This document shows, piece by piece, positions 17,301 through 24,792 of a stretch of DNA of 64,000 nucleotides. Source of the stretch: Desulfofundulus thermobenzoicus (lineage in GTDB: Bacteria; Bacillota; Desulfotomaculia; Desulfotomaculales; Desulfovirgulaceae). Position 1 is the stretch's first letter. Each line of letters begins with the position of its first letter. The position numbers and the translations under genes are program-made. Under the pieces are notes generated by a model, which was given only the letters and a program-made list of their open reading frames with translations, did not search any database and had not been told where the DNA came from. Where the stretch lies: the NCBI RefSeq assembly GCF_009428905.1, contig NZ_WHYR01000004.1, positions 1 to 64,000 of the forward strand, in the 5' to 3' direction.

Positions 17301-18920
17301 ATGATGAGATACCCACTTCTCCTGCATACCATATTGGAACGTGCCCACCGGCTGTTTCCCGGAAAAGAGATAGTATCACGGGATTTTTCCGGTATGTTCC
17401 GTTATACCTATGGTGAGTTTTACGAGCGTGTCTGCCGCCTGGCCAATGTTTTGCAAAAGATGGGGATAAAACGGGGGGACAGGGTGGCTACTCTGGCCTG
17501 GAACAATCACCGGCACCTGGAATTGTATTTTGCCGTACCCTGTACGGGTGCGGTTTTACACATGGTCAATTTACGCCTGTTTCCCGAGCAAATAGCCTAT
17601 GTTTTAAATCATGCGGAAGATAGGGTCATTTTTATCGATCAGGATCTTATACCCATTGTTGAAGGTATCCGGGGACAGATTAAAACATTGGAGCATTTTA
17701 TTATCATGACTGACGCCGGTAATCTTCCGGAATCATCTTTAAAACCTTTGGATTCCTATGAATCGCTCTTGCGGCAATCTTCCCCGGTTTACGATTTTCC
17801 CACCGATCTGGATGAATGGTCTCCTGCGGCCATGTGCTATACCACTGCCACCACCGGTGATCCCAAGGGTGTTATGTACAGCCATCGTGCTTTGTACCTG
17901 CACAGCCTGATGTCCGGGATGGTCGATACCTTTGCCGTATCGGAGAAAGATGTAGTTATGCCTGTCGTTCCCATGTTCCACGTTAATGCCTGGGGGTTGC
18001 CATATACCTCCACACTGGTGGGAGCCAAGCAGGTCCTACCCGGAATGCGTCCGGACCCCCGCACTTTGTGCCAGTTGATTCAGGCAGAAAAAGTAACGGT
18101 AACGGCAGGGGTGCCGACCATTTGGATGGAGTGTTTTAAGTTGCTGGAAGATGGTTCCTATGATGTGAGCAGTTTAAACCGGATCATTTCCGGTGGTGCT
18201 GCCGTACCCCGGGTATTTATCGAAGCATATGAAAAGAAGCTGGGTATTCCGGTGATTAATGCTTACGGTATGACGGAAACCACACCCCTTGTTCTATTAT
18301 CCCGTCCCAAAAGTTATATGAAAGACTGGCCGGAGGAACGGGTTTATGCCCGGAGGGCCAAACAAGGTTTGTATGTGCCCGGTTTGGAAATAAAGGTGGT
18401 GGATGAAAATGGTAATGAGGTTCCCTGGGACGGGCAAACCATGGGTGAACTGCATTTAAGAGGGCCGTGGATAACTGAGGAATATTACAGGGAACCGGTA
18501 TTGACCGGGGAGGCCATGCGTAATGGCTGGTTTAAAACGCAGGATATAGTGACTATTGATGAAGAAGGTTATGTTTACATTTGCGACCGGTCCAGGGATT
18601 TGATTAAAAGTGGGGGGGAATGGATCTCATCGGTGGATCTGGAAAACAACATTATGGCCCACCCGGCGGTGGCCGAAGCGGCGGTTATTGCCATGCCCCA
18701 TGCAAAATGGCAGGAAAGACCCCTGGCCTGTGTGGCGCTCAAGGAGGAGTTCCGGGGCAAGGTTACGGCTGAAGATATTCTGCAATTTTTACGGGGGCGG
18801 GTGGCTAAATGGTGGCTGCCGGACCGGGTAGAGTTTATTGACGAGGTGCCCAGGACCAGTGTGGGTAAGTTCAACAAGAAAGCCTTAAGGCATAAATTTT
18901 TCTCGGAATTGTTTAATTAA
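17301..18920 (+). CDS. AMP-dependent acyl-CoA synthetase, AlkK-like
   Basis: This second ANL ligase of the cluster has 539 residues and resembles medium/long-chain fatty-acid--CoA ligases of the AlkK/FadD3 kind. The P-loop is YTTATTGDPKGVMYSHRA, with ATA replacing the usual SGT. The adenylate motif AYGMTETTP, the hinge KTQDIVTIDEEGYVYICDRSRD and the C-terminal lysine in RTSVGKFNKK are present. GAGGTG ends one base before an ATG at 17295 and seven bases before an ATG at 17301; the latter is preferred. The gene closes the acyl-CoA operon; a 225-base AT-rich spacer separates it from a tRNA gene. Confidence 0.9.
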   Translation: MMRYPLLLHTILERAHRLFPGKEIVSRDFSGMFRYTYGEFYERVCRLANVLQKMGIKRGDRVATLAWNNHRHLELYFAVPCTGAVLHMVNLRLFPEQIAYVLNHAEDRVIFIDQDLIPIVEGIRGQIKTLEHFIIMTDAGNLPESSLKPLDSYESLLRQSSPVYDFPTDLDEWSPAAMCYTTATTGDPKGVMYSHRALYLHSLMSGMVDTFAVSEKDVVMPVVPMFHVNAWGLPYTSTLVGAKQVLPGMRPDPRTLCQLIQAEKVTVTAGVPTIWMECFKLLEDGSYDVSSLNRIISGGAAVPRVFIEAYEKKLGIPVINAYGMTETTPLVLLSRPKSYMKDWPEERVYARRAKQGLYVPGLEIKVVDENGNEVPWDGQTMGELHLRGPWITEEYYREPVLTGEAMRNGWFKTQDIVTIDEEGYVYICDRSRDLIKSGGEWISSVDLENNIMAHPAVAEAAVIAMPHAKWQERPLACVALKEEFRGKVTAEDILQFLRGRVAKWWLPDRVEFIDEVPRTSVGKFNKKALRHKFFSELFN

Positions 18921-19134
18921 TTGACGCAGGGTTGTTCAGGGGTTTATATCCGGGCATACGAAAACCAATTTCCCGGATCCGTTTCTATGGCTAATCTGCG
19001 AAGGGCCTGTGCCTATCCGGCGGGCCCTTACATTTTAAGTTCCGTACCTGGATGGAAACAATTTATACCTGCTCGGCATGGCCATAAAATATTTAAATTA
19101 CATATATTAAAGGATTATATATACCCGGCGCGAA

Positions 19135-19140
19135 TATAAT
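19135..19140 (+). promoter_or_regulatory. Predicted -10 element of the tRNA gene
   Basis: A perfect TATAAT ends six bases before the first base of the tRNA acceptor stem. The -35 region (GGATTA or similar) is poor. If correct, the transcript would start at or within one base of the tRNA 5' end. Confidence 0.45.
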
Positions 19141-19145
19141 AAACC

Positions 19146-19242
19146 GGGGAGAGCGGGGCTGGTGCCCCCCGCGGGCCGCAAACCCGTTGGCCTGCCTGCG
19201 ATCCAGGCGGGGGTCCGGTTCGATTCCGACCTCTCCCCTCCA
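19146..19242 (+). tRNA. tRNA with Sec-like architecture and GCA (Cys) anticodon
   Basis: Hand folding gives an 8-bp acceptor stem (19146-19153 with 19231-19238), a D arm with a four-base TGGT loop (stem 19155-19159 with 19164-19168), and a 5-bp anticodon stem (first pair G-U) with loop CCGCAAA. The variable arm has 7 bp (19191-19197 with 19205-19211). The T arm loop is TTCGATT, and its stem GTCGG/CCGAC holds one extra C (19215 or 19216) as a bulge. The discriminator is U and CCA is encoded. Long variable arm, minimal D loop and 8-bp acceptor are features of bacterial tRNA-Sec, but the anticodon is GCA and U73 is a cysteine identity base. Minor cysteine tRNAs with an extended acceptor and a bulged T stem have been described. 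Position 33 is C, not the usual U. It is probably charged with Cys. Confidence 0.75.
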
Positions 19243-19244
19243 GT
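19189..19244 (+). repeat. att-like repeat, copy 1 (inside the tRNA gene)
   Basis: This copy covers the variable arm, T arm, acceptor 3' strand and CCA end of the Sec-like tRNA. It is 55 of 56 identical to the copy at 20562; the only change is G to A at the end of the variable arm. Confidence 0.85.
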
Positions 19245-19252
19245 AAAATCAG

Positions 19253-19280
19253 GCCCCGCACCGATTGGCGGGGCTTTTTT
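19253..19280 (+). terminator. Terminator downstream of the tRNA
   Basis: GCCCCGC pairs with GCGGGGC around an eight-base loop and is followed directly by six Ts. It starts ten bases after the encoded CCA end. Confidence 0.85.
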
Positions 19281-19413
19281 ACTTTGCAGCGAATTCTGCA
19301 GAAAGACCATTTTGGGAGCAATTTGGGAGCAAACAAGGCGCAAGACCACCAAACTGCACAAAAAGAAAGGGGCGGGTTTTAAGCCTGCCTCTGTTTTTGG
19401 TTTCTTCCTTTGA

Positions 19414-19557
19414 GAACAGCGAAAACTGGTGGAACTGCGCTTCTTCGACAGTTACCCTCCCTGGTAGGTGGCCCAGGAGTTGGGGATGAGCGAATCAAGT
19501 TTTTTCAGGTGCGAGAAAGAAATCCTCACCCTGCTGGCCCATAGGCTGGGGCTGTAA
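19414..19557 (+). pseudogene. Remnant of a phage sigma-like/ArpU-type regulator
   Basis: In one frame the DNA reads KLVELRFFDSYPPW, a TAG at 19465, then VAQELGMSESSFFRCEKEI and a C-terminus ending at a TAA. The part after the stop is a helix-turn-helix of the type seen at the C-terminus of ArpU/RinA-like phage late regulators and small sigma-70-like factors. No start codon or N-terminal region remains. The in-frame TAG and missing 5' end mark it as a dead fragment, and it is the main evidence that the flanking repeats delimit a former prophage. Confidence 0.55.
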
Positions 19558-19637
19558 GCGCATCAACCGTAAATGATACCACCCCGGCGTAGTAAAAGCA
19601 AAAGGCCCGGCAATCACCGTGCCACAACTTCTTTACC

Positions 19638-19865
19638 TTACCCGGCCACCTGACGCGGCGGCAATTCGATATACTCTGCCACCGAAGACGGCAGCGGCAA
19701 CGGCAGGCCATCCTCTTTCAGCCCCTTCAAATGCAGTTCTAATGCTTCGGTCAGCAGGCGCAAAGTTTCCTCCACGGTTTTCCCAGTGGCGACGCAACCC
19801 GGCACGTCAGGCAGGTAGGCCGAATAATTTTCCGGACCCTGTTCAACCACGGCAAGGTATTTCAC
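19638..19865 (-). CDS. hicB: HicB-family antitoxin
   Basis: This 75-residue protein of the type II toxin-antitoxin family HicB begins with KYLAVVEQGPENYSAYLPDVPGC and continues GKTVEETLRLLTEAL, the partial RNase-H-like fold of HicB antitoxins, which bind and block the mRNA-cleaving HicA. It is the short form without a C-terminal DNA-binding domain. The start is GTG, with an AAGGGGGG site just upstream inside the end of hicA. The partner hicA lies immediately upstream on the same strand but is frameshifted, so this is probably an orphan antitoxin now. Confidence 0.85.
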   Translation of the reverse strand: MKYLAVVEQGPENYSAYLPDVPGCVATGKTVEETLRLLTEALELHLKGLKEDGLPLPLPSSVAEYIELPPRQVAG

Positions 19866-19870
19866 GTTAC

Positions 19871-20071
19871 TTATCCCCCTTCCCGATTTTTAGTTTTGCT
19901 TGCTTTAATATATTGCCCAGAGTTTTTGGATGTAACGTTTCACTTGGTTTACCTGCCACCGTTAAACCGGCCCGGTTTTGTCGGGTGCTTGAACTGACGG
20001 TGGCTGCCCTTCTGCTCAATTAAGTACCAACCATCTTCCTGGAGCAGCCGGAGAATATCCCTCACCTTCAT
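19871..20071 (-). pseudogene. hicA: HicA toxin gene with a frameshift
   Basis: From the ATG at 20071 the frame encodes MKVRDILRLLQEDGWYLIEQ and then KGSHRQFKHPTKPGR, the HicA double-stranded-RNA-binding-like fold with its key His in the GSHRQ motif. It then hits a stop after 40 codons. Shifting frame by one base near 19952 restores the expected C-terminus TVAGKPSETLHPKTLGNIL and ends at a TAA just before hicB. One indel therefore inactivates the toxin. The order hicA then hicB is the normal one. Confidence 0.7.
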
Positions 20072-20113
20072 CCCACTGCTTTCAACAACCTTCCTGGATT
20101 CAATTTTGGATTC

Positions 20114-20155
20114 TTATCCCTGATAATCCGCTATTTCCTGGCGCTGTTCGGTCAT
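20114..20155 (-). pseudogene. HEPN-domain gene stub overlapping the MNT gene
   Basis: The ATG overlaps the stop of the MNT gene as ATGA, the classical MNT-HEPN operon join. It reads MTEQRQEIADYQG before a TAA. HEPN partners of MNT proteins commonly open with a similar charged helix followed by an R-x-K segment. The remaining HEPN body is missing and hicA begins 43 bases further on, so the toxin half was deleted. The match is short and rests largely on context. Confidence 0.4.
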
Positions 20156-20502
20156 ATGGTTACCCCGTCCCTGATAATTTCCTGGTGTATTGGCAGCAGG
20201 GACCATAGACCGGTTTCCCATGTTTTCCGATCCACCACCAAAATACTGATGTTTGTCCCCCTGGATAAGTTAACTTCAAAAATTAAATCGGATATGGCGT
20301 GTTTTTCGCTGTGGCTCATCGGTCGACTGGTAAGTACCAATAAGTCCAGGTCAGACTCTTCAGCAGCTTCCCCACGTGCTGCCGAACCGAAGACCATTAG
20401 TTCTTCAACCGGGAACCTGCTTTGCAAAAGCGCTTTGACCTCTTTGATTGCCTCCCGCTGATCCGGTAAAAGGTATAATTTCTGAGCCTTCAAGAGCATC
20501 AT
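20152..20502 (-). CDS. MNT-type nucleotidyltransferase (antitoxin-like)
   Basis: This 116-residue minimal nucleotidyltransferase has the signature FGSAARGEAAEESDLDLLV, which supplies the glycine-serine pair and the two metal-binding aspartates of the Pol-beta fold. In MNT-HEPN systems this protein adenylylates and silences the HEPN RNase. Here only a 13-codon HEPN stub remains downstream. A TTG at 20514 could extend the protein by four residues; the two ATGs at 20502 and 20499 lie very close to AAGGTG, so the exact start is uncertain. It lies inside the att-flanked region, next to the second tRNA fragment. Confidence 0.75.
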   Translation of the reverse strand: MMLLKAQKLYLLPDQREAIKEVKALLQSRFPVEELMVFGSAARGEAAEESDLDLLVLTSRPMSHSEKHAISDLIFEVNLSRGTNISILVVDRKTWETGLWSLLPIHQEIIRDGVTI

Positions 20503-20561
20503 CACCTTAAACAAATTCTGGGATAATTGTAGCTTATTTTTTTCTTACGATCAATGCTTTG

Positions 20562-20617
20562 GGCCTGCCTGCGATCCAGGCGGGAGTCCGGTTCGATTCC
20601 GACCTCTCCCCTCCAGT
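20562..20617 (+). repeat. att-like repeat, copy 2 (tRNA 3' fragment)
   Basis: A copy of the variable arm, T arm, acceptor 3' strand and CCA of the Sec-like tRNA, without any 5' half, so it cannot make a tRNA. No terminator follows it, unlike copy 1. Confidence 0.85.
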
Positions 20618-20766
20618 GATTTAAGGCATTGCGTATAGGTGAACCTGCTGCATACCTTCCCAGGGATAGGTCCGGGGTCTTCATGCCGAAAGGTTAATTC
20701 CTGAAAAGGGGATGGGAAAAACAATGTGCCCGGCCGGTTGACCGCAATGCCGGGCATCGCATATTC

Positions 20767-21183
<417 letters not shown>

Positions 21184-21558
21184 ACCGTTTCCCCCCGAAC
21201 TTTTTTCTCGCTTAATATTATAAATTACTGATAAAGCACCGGGCAATATAATTTTTTCTCCCTAACTGAAAGGGTTTGGCCGGAACTTACCCGGGGAACC
21301 AGGAGAGTCTGCAGGACAAGCCCCGACATTTATTGAATTATTAATGGCCCGGCCATCGGGGGATTTGAAGCATATAAAGTAACTCCCCTAAAGGGGGCGG
21401 TTCCCCTTTGGGTATTTATGGAAAGAAGGGCCTGGTTATGGGGAAACGGTTTCAAAAACCAACAACTGTCAGGTATTGTGCACTTTTTCGAACCAGGTTG
21501 AAAGGATGACAATCGGGTGCTTGAAGGGGCATGGGTAAAATAGGGGGGGAGTAAAACC
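21184..21558. other. Divergent intergenic region between arsC and dam
   Basis: About 375 bases. The arsC side is AT-rich (21215-21260) and probably holds its promoter on the minus strand. Around 21340-21410 there are two short self-complementary stretches (ATGGCCCGGCCAT and CCCCTAAAGGGG). No gene is visible. Confidence 0.4.
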
Positions 21559-22389
21559 TTGTCTGTATACGGGAATAAGCCAAAACCGCCGGTGAAGTGG
21601 GCCGGCGGCAAGACCCAGCTTCTCCGGGCTTTTGATCCGCTTTTCCCCCGGGGCGGGTATGACCTTTATATCGAACCCTTTGTGGGCGGCGGGGCGGTGT
21701 TCTTTTACCTGCTGCCGCCCAGGTCGGTGCTCATCGACAGCAACCCGGAATTGATCAACTTTTACCAGGTGGTGCGGGACGACCTGGAACCCCTGCTGGC
21801 TGATCTGGGCAAACACGAAAATACGGCCGAGTATTACTACCACCTCCGGAGCCTGGATCCCGGGGGAATGGACCGGATCAGCCGGGCTTCGCGGTTTCTT
21901 TACCTGAACAAGACGGCCTATAACGGCCTGTGGCGGGTCAACAGCCGGGGAAGGCATAATGTCCCCTATGGACGTTATAAAAACCCGCGCATAGTGGATG
22001 CGGAAAACCTGCGTCTGGTCAGCCTGGCTTTGCGGCAGGCGGAAATAGTGGCGGGGGATTTCAGCCGCGCCCTGGATTTTGCCCGGCCGGGCGCCTTTGT
22101 CTACCTGGACCCGCCCTATCACCCGCTGTCGGCCACGGCCAACTTTACCAGTTACACGGCCGGTGCCTTTCATGATGAAGACCAGCGCCGTCTGGCCGGA
22201 GTGTTTCGCCGGCTGGACGCCCTGGGCTGTCAGGTCATGCTGAGCAATTCCGATACGCCCTTCATCCGCGAACTATATGCCGGCTATGACATACGGGTGG
22301 TCCAGGCCCGGCGGGCCATCAGCTGCCGGGTCCGGGGGCGGGGGCCGGTGACGGAAGTGGTGATCAGGAATTATAAACAGGATTTATAG
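21559..22389 (+). CDS. DNA adenine methylase (Dam/D12 class)
   Basis: This N6-adenine methyltransferase of 276 residues is of the D12 class (Dam, DpnM, EcoRV-type). It has the S-adenosylmethionine-binding motif PPVKWAGGKTQLL at the N-terminus, EPFVGGGAVFF, and the catalytic DPPY in FVYLDPPYHPLS near residue 188. The probable target is GATC, the commonest for this class, but that is not certain from sequence. The start is TTG with GGGGGGAG eight bases upstream. There is no restriction enzyme on either side, so it is an orphan methylase that may serve replication, repair or gene regulation, or be left from a mobile element. Confidence 0.88.
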   Translation: MSVYGNKPKPPVKWAGGKTQLLRAFDPLFPRGGYDLYIEPFVGGGAVFFYLLPPRSVLIDSNPELINFYQVVRDDLEPLLADLGKHENTAEYYYHLRSLDPGGMDRISRASRFLYLNKTAYNGLWRVNSRGRHNVPYGRYKNPRIVDAENLRLVSLALRQAEIVAGDFSRALDFARPGAFVYLDPPYHPLSATANFTSYTAGAFHDEDQRRLAGVFRRLDALGCQVMLSNSDTPFIRELYAGYDIRVVQARRAISCRVRGRGPVTEVVIRNYKQDL

Positions 22390-22530
22390 CCTTTGGGGAC
22401 GGTTTGAAGCCTCCGGGCTTGTCCCGGAGGATGTTCACGAATGCTTTACATGCTCCGGCACTGTGTATATCTTCAAGCGGGTAATTGTCCTTTCCGGGAA
22501 ATATACGCGTATACCGCTATCCTATATCGT

Positions 22531-23412
22531 TCAGTCCCTTCTCTGCAGAAACACCCCCGCCAGCACGGCCGCTCCACCGGCCGCCTGCCAGGCCGTCAAA
22601 CCTTCCCCCAGGATGATAAAACCGAGCACCGCCGTGGCCACCGGTTCAAAGGTGCTGATGATGGCCGCCCGGGAAGCGCCGATTTCCTTCACGCCCCGCA
22701 GAAGGGCGGCCAGGGCCAGCACGGTGCAGACAATGCCCAGCACCCCGATGGCCGCCAGGGCCTGGAGATTGAAAGCCAGGCTGAACTGCCCCCGGACCAG
22801 GGACAGGAGGCCCACGGTCAGGGCGACAATGGTGGTCAGATAGGCATTGTAAACCGTTGTTTGTATGCCGGAGAGCAAACGGGTGGTTCCCACCAGGAAC
22901 ACGGCATTGGTCAGGGCGGCGGACAGGGAGAGCAGCACCCCTTTCATATTCAATGCCCCGACCGGTTGTCCCAGAATGACGGCGCAGCCCAGGAAGGTCA
23001 GCAAAAGGGCCGCCCCCTTTGGCCATGTTAATGGCTCTTTTAAAAAGAAAAAGGCCAGCATGGTGACTACCGTGGGGTAAAAGTAAAGAAACAAAATGGC
23101 CATGGCCCCCGGTATATAACGAAAGGCCTCAAAAAGGGCCAGCACGGTCAGGGTTTGTGCCCCAACGGACAGGATGGACACTATAAACAGCTGCCGCCGG
23201 GAGAGCCTCCAGTCGTAACCGCCGGCCAGTACCAGCAGCCAGAAAACGGCCGCCGCCAGGACATAACGGAGAGTCAGAGTGGTCAGAACAGTGGCCCCGC
23301 CCTGGTAGGCTATTTTGGCCGCCACTGCCTCGGCACTGAGACAGATGGTGGAGAACAGAACCAGGACCATCCCCAGGCCCTGCCGTCCGGCCGGTTGCTT
23401 CCCCTGGTGCAA
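22531..23412 (-). CDS. EamA-family (DMT) transporter
   Basis: This integral membrane protein of 293 residues has ten predicted spans arranged as two EamA repeats, the drug/metabolite transporter fold. Known members export amino acids or related metabolites; the substrate here is unknown. The second repeat contains the typical ISTFEPVATAVLGFIILGE. The start is TTG, with GGAGG about nine bases upstream. The gene is convergent with dam; a GCCTCCGGG/CCCGGAGG stem near 22410-22432 lies between the two genes. Confidence 0.88.
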   Translation of the reverse strand: MHQGKQPAGRQGLGMVLVLFSTICLSAEAVAAKIAYQGGATVLTTLTLRYVLAAAVFWLLVLAGGYDWRLSRRQLFIVSILSVGAQTLTVLALFEAFRYIPGAMAILFLYFYPTVVTMLAFFFLKEPLTWPKGAALLLTFLGCAVILGQPVGALNMKGVLLSLSAALTNAVFLVGTTRLLSGIQTTVYNAYLTTIVALTVGLLSLVRGQFSLAFNLQALAAIGVLGIVCTVLALAALLRGVKEIGASRAAIISTFEPVATAVLGFIILGEGLTAWQAAGGAAVLAGVFLQRRD

Positions 23413-23615
23413 TTTTCCCTTCCTCCATAAAGAACGATATTTTTCTCACAGATTTATAATTGGCTTTTTGGTGCTTCCCTTCCTCCTTTGCCGCTGCAGG
23501 TTAACGACAATTTCTTTCCAACAGTCAATACCAGACGGGAGGGAAGCTGCAGAGCTTGTTGAATAATCACATCTAACAACCTCCCGGTGGATAAAAATTA
23601 AAAAGGAAAGAAATT

Positions 23616-24098
23616 ATGCTGCAACCTGTCAATTACCGGATTATTGAACAACTCCATAAGAAAAACTCTGTCGTCTACCGTGCCCGCCGCAAGGCAGACG
23701 ACCGGCCCGTCGTTCTCAAAATACTGAACAGGCGATATCCGGCGCTTGAAGAAACCGCCGGCTTCAAACGGGAGTACGAAATTATCCGCGGCCTGCCCGC
23801 AGAAGGGGTTGTTGAAGCATATGCCTTTGAAAGGGACCAGGGTTATCTTGTTATGGTACTGGAAGATTTCGGAGGTGCGTCGCTGGACCGTTTCCGGCCG
23901 TTCGTGAAAATGGATTTGCATACCTTCCTGTCTCTTGCCGTCAAGGTGGCCGGGACACTGGATATGATTCACCGGCGGGGGATCATTCACAAAGATATCA
24001 ACCCGTCCCACATCGTCTGGAATCCGGAAACCGGCCGGGTCAAAATTATCGACTTCGGCATTGCCACAGTTTTGCCCGGGGAAAACCCGGCAGTCTAG
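23616..24098 (+). pseudogene. 5' stump of a multidomain Ser/Thr kinase-ATPase-histidine kinase
   Basis: The 160-residue reading frame covers only the N-lobe and first part of the C-lobe of a protein kinase: the lysine strand VVLKILNRRYP, a glycine-poor first loop, HKDINPSHIVWN as the catalytic loop, and IIDFGIATV as the DFG motif. It then runs into a stop. The wording of these segments is that of the very long bacterial proteins that join a kinase, an AAA-type ATPase, GAF and a histidine kinase. Everything after GENP is missing; the IS607-type element begins within about ten bases of that point. It is therefore a truncated gene, probably without activity because the activation loop and F-helix are gone. 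Confidence 0.75.
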
Positions 24099-24105
24099 TC
24101 AACAG

Positions 24106-24134
24106 TTGACTTATTTACTATACAATATTATACT
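24106..24134 (+). promoter_or_regulatory. Predicted promoter of tnpA giving a leaderless mRNA
   Basis: TTGACT and TATACT are 17 bases apart. The usual distance from the -10 places +1 at 24141, the A of the tnpA ATG, and there is no Shine-Dalgarno before that ATG. The hexamers overlap the left-end motifs, so the recombinase could repress its own gene. Confidence 0.6.
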
Positions 24135-24140
24135 TACCTT

Positions 24141-24791
24141 ATGAAACATGAACTGGAAAATTATCTACCGATGCGAAAAGCTTGTGAAATTCTGGGCGTC
24201 GTACCCATGACCCTGCGCCGGTGGGAAAAGGCAGGTAAAATCCAGGCCACCCGCACTCCTTCCGGCCAAAGGCGCTACGCCCGGAGCGAAATCCTGCGCC
24301 TTTTGGGAGAAAATCAGCCCAAAGGCGTTCGGGCCGCAATCTACGCCCGGGTATCTTCGGCGAAACAGGCCGGCGAAGGAAACCTGGAACGCCAAAAGCA
24401 GCGTTTAGAAAGATATGCCCGGGAAAAGGGTTACGAGATAAAAGCAGTCATTGCCGAACAGGGTTCAGGACTGAACGAAAAAAGAAAAGGTATCGACCGG
24501 ATTTTTAAAATGGTCCGCGAAGGGAAAATCGACCTGGTGGTAGTCGAATTCAAAGACAGGCTGGCCCGGTTCGGCTGCAATTACATCGAAAAATACCTCA
24601 ACGCTTTTGGTGTCCGGGTAGAAGTCGTCAATGGGGCAGAACCGAAATCCCTTCAGGAAGAGCTTGTCGCTGACATGTTAGCCATTCTTTCCAGTTTCAG
24701 CGCCAAGTTATACGGCCACCGGAGCAAGGAGTTCCGAAAAAAAGTAAGGGAGGCCATGAAAGACATTGAAGCCGCCGAAAAAGCCGAATAA
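24141..24791 (+). CDS. tnpA: IS607-family serine recombinase TnpA
   Basis: The 216-residue protein has a MerR-type helix-turn-helix at the N-terminus (residues about 8-55, with RKACEILGVVPMTLRRWEKAG and the wing SGQRRYARSEI). A small serine-recombinase catalytic domain follows, with AIYARVSSAKQ carrying the nucleophile serine (72 or 73), the E-x-G-S-G-L-N-E-K-R-K-G segment and FKDRLARFG. This order, DNA-binding domain first, is specific to IS607 recombinases, which insert with little target specificity and no target duplication. It is full length and appears intact. The ATG lies at the predicted transcription start. tnpB follows after one base. Confidence 0.92.
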   Translation: MKHELENYLPMRKACEILGVVPMTLRRWEKAGKIQATRTPSGQRRYARSEILRLLGENQPKGVRAAIYARVSSAKQAGEGNLERQKQRLERYAREKGYEIKAVIAEQGSGLNEKRKGIDRIFKMVREGKIDLVVVEFKDRLARFGCNYIEKYLNAFGVRVEVVNGAEPKSLQEELVADMLAILSSFSAKLYGHRSKEFRKKVREAMKDIEAAEKAE

Positions 24792-24792
24792 C

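Larger units (their letters stand above)
19189..20617 (+). mobile_element. Decayed element flanked by a duplicated tRNA 3' part
   Basis: The last 56 bases of the tRNA region (19189-19244) recur at 20562-20617 with a single mismatch. Such a duplication of a tRNA 3' part is the usual footprint of tyrosine-integrase elements, which rebuild the tRNA at one end and leave a copy at the other. The 1.3 kb between the copies contains a phage-regulator remnant, a frameshifted hicA with hicB, and an MNT gene with a HEPN stub. No intact integrase is present, so the element cannot move by itself. Confidence 0.7.

Noticed and set aside
19146-19242. Calling the tRNA a true tRNA-Sec
   Set aside because: The shape fits, but the anticodon is GCA and not UCA, and the discriminator is U where Sec tRNAs have G.
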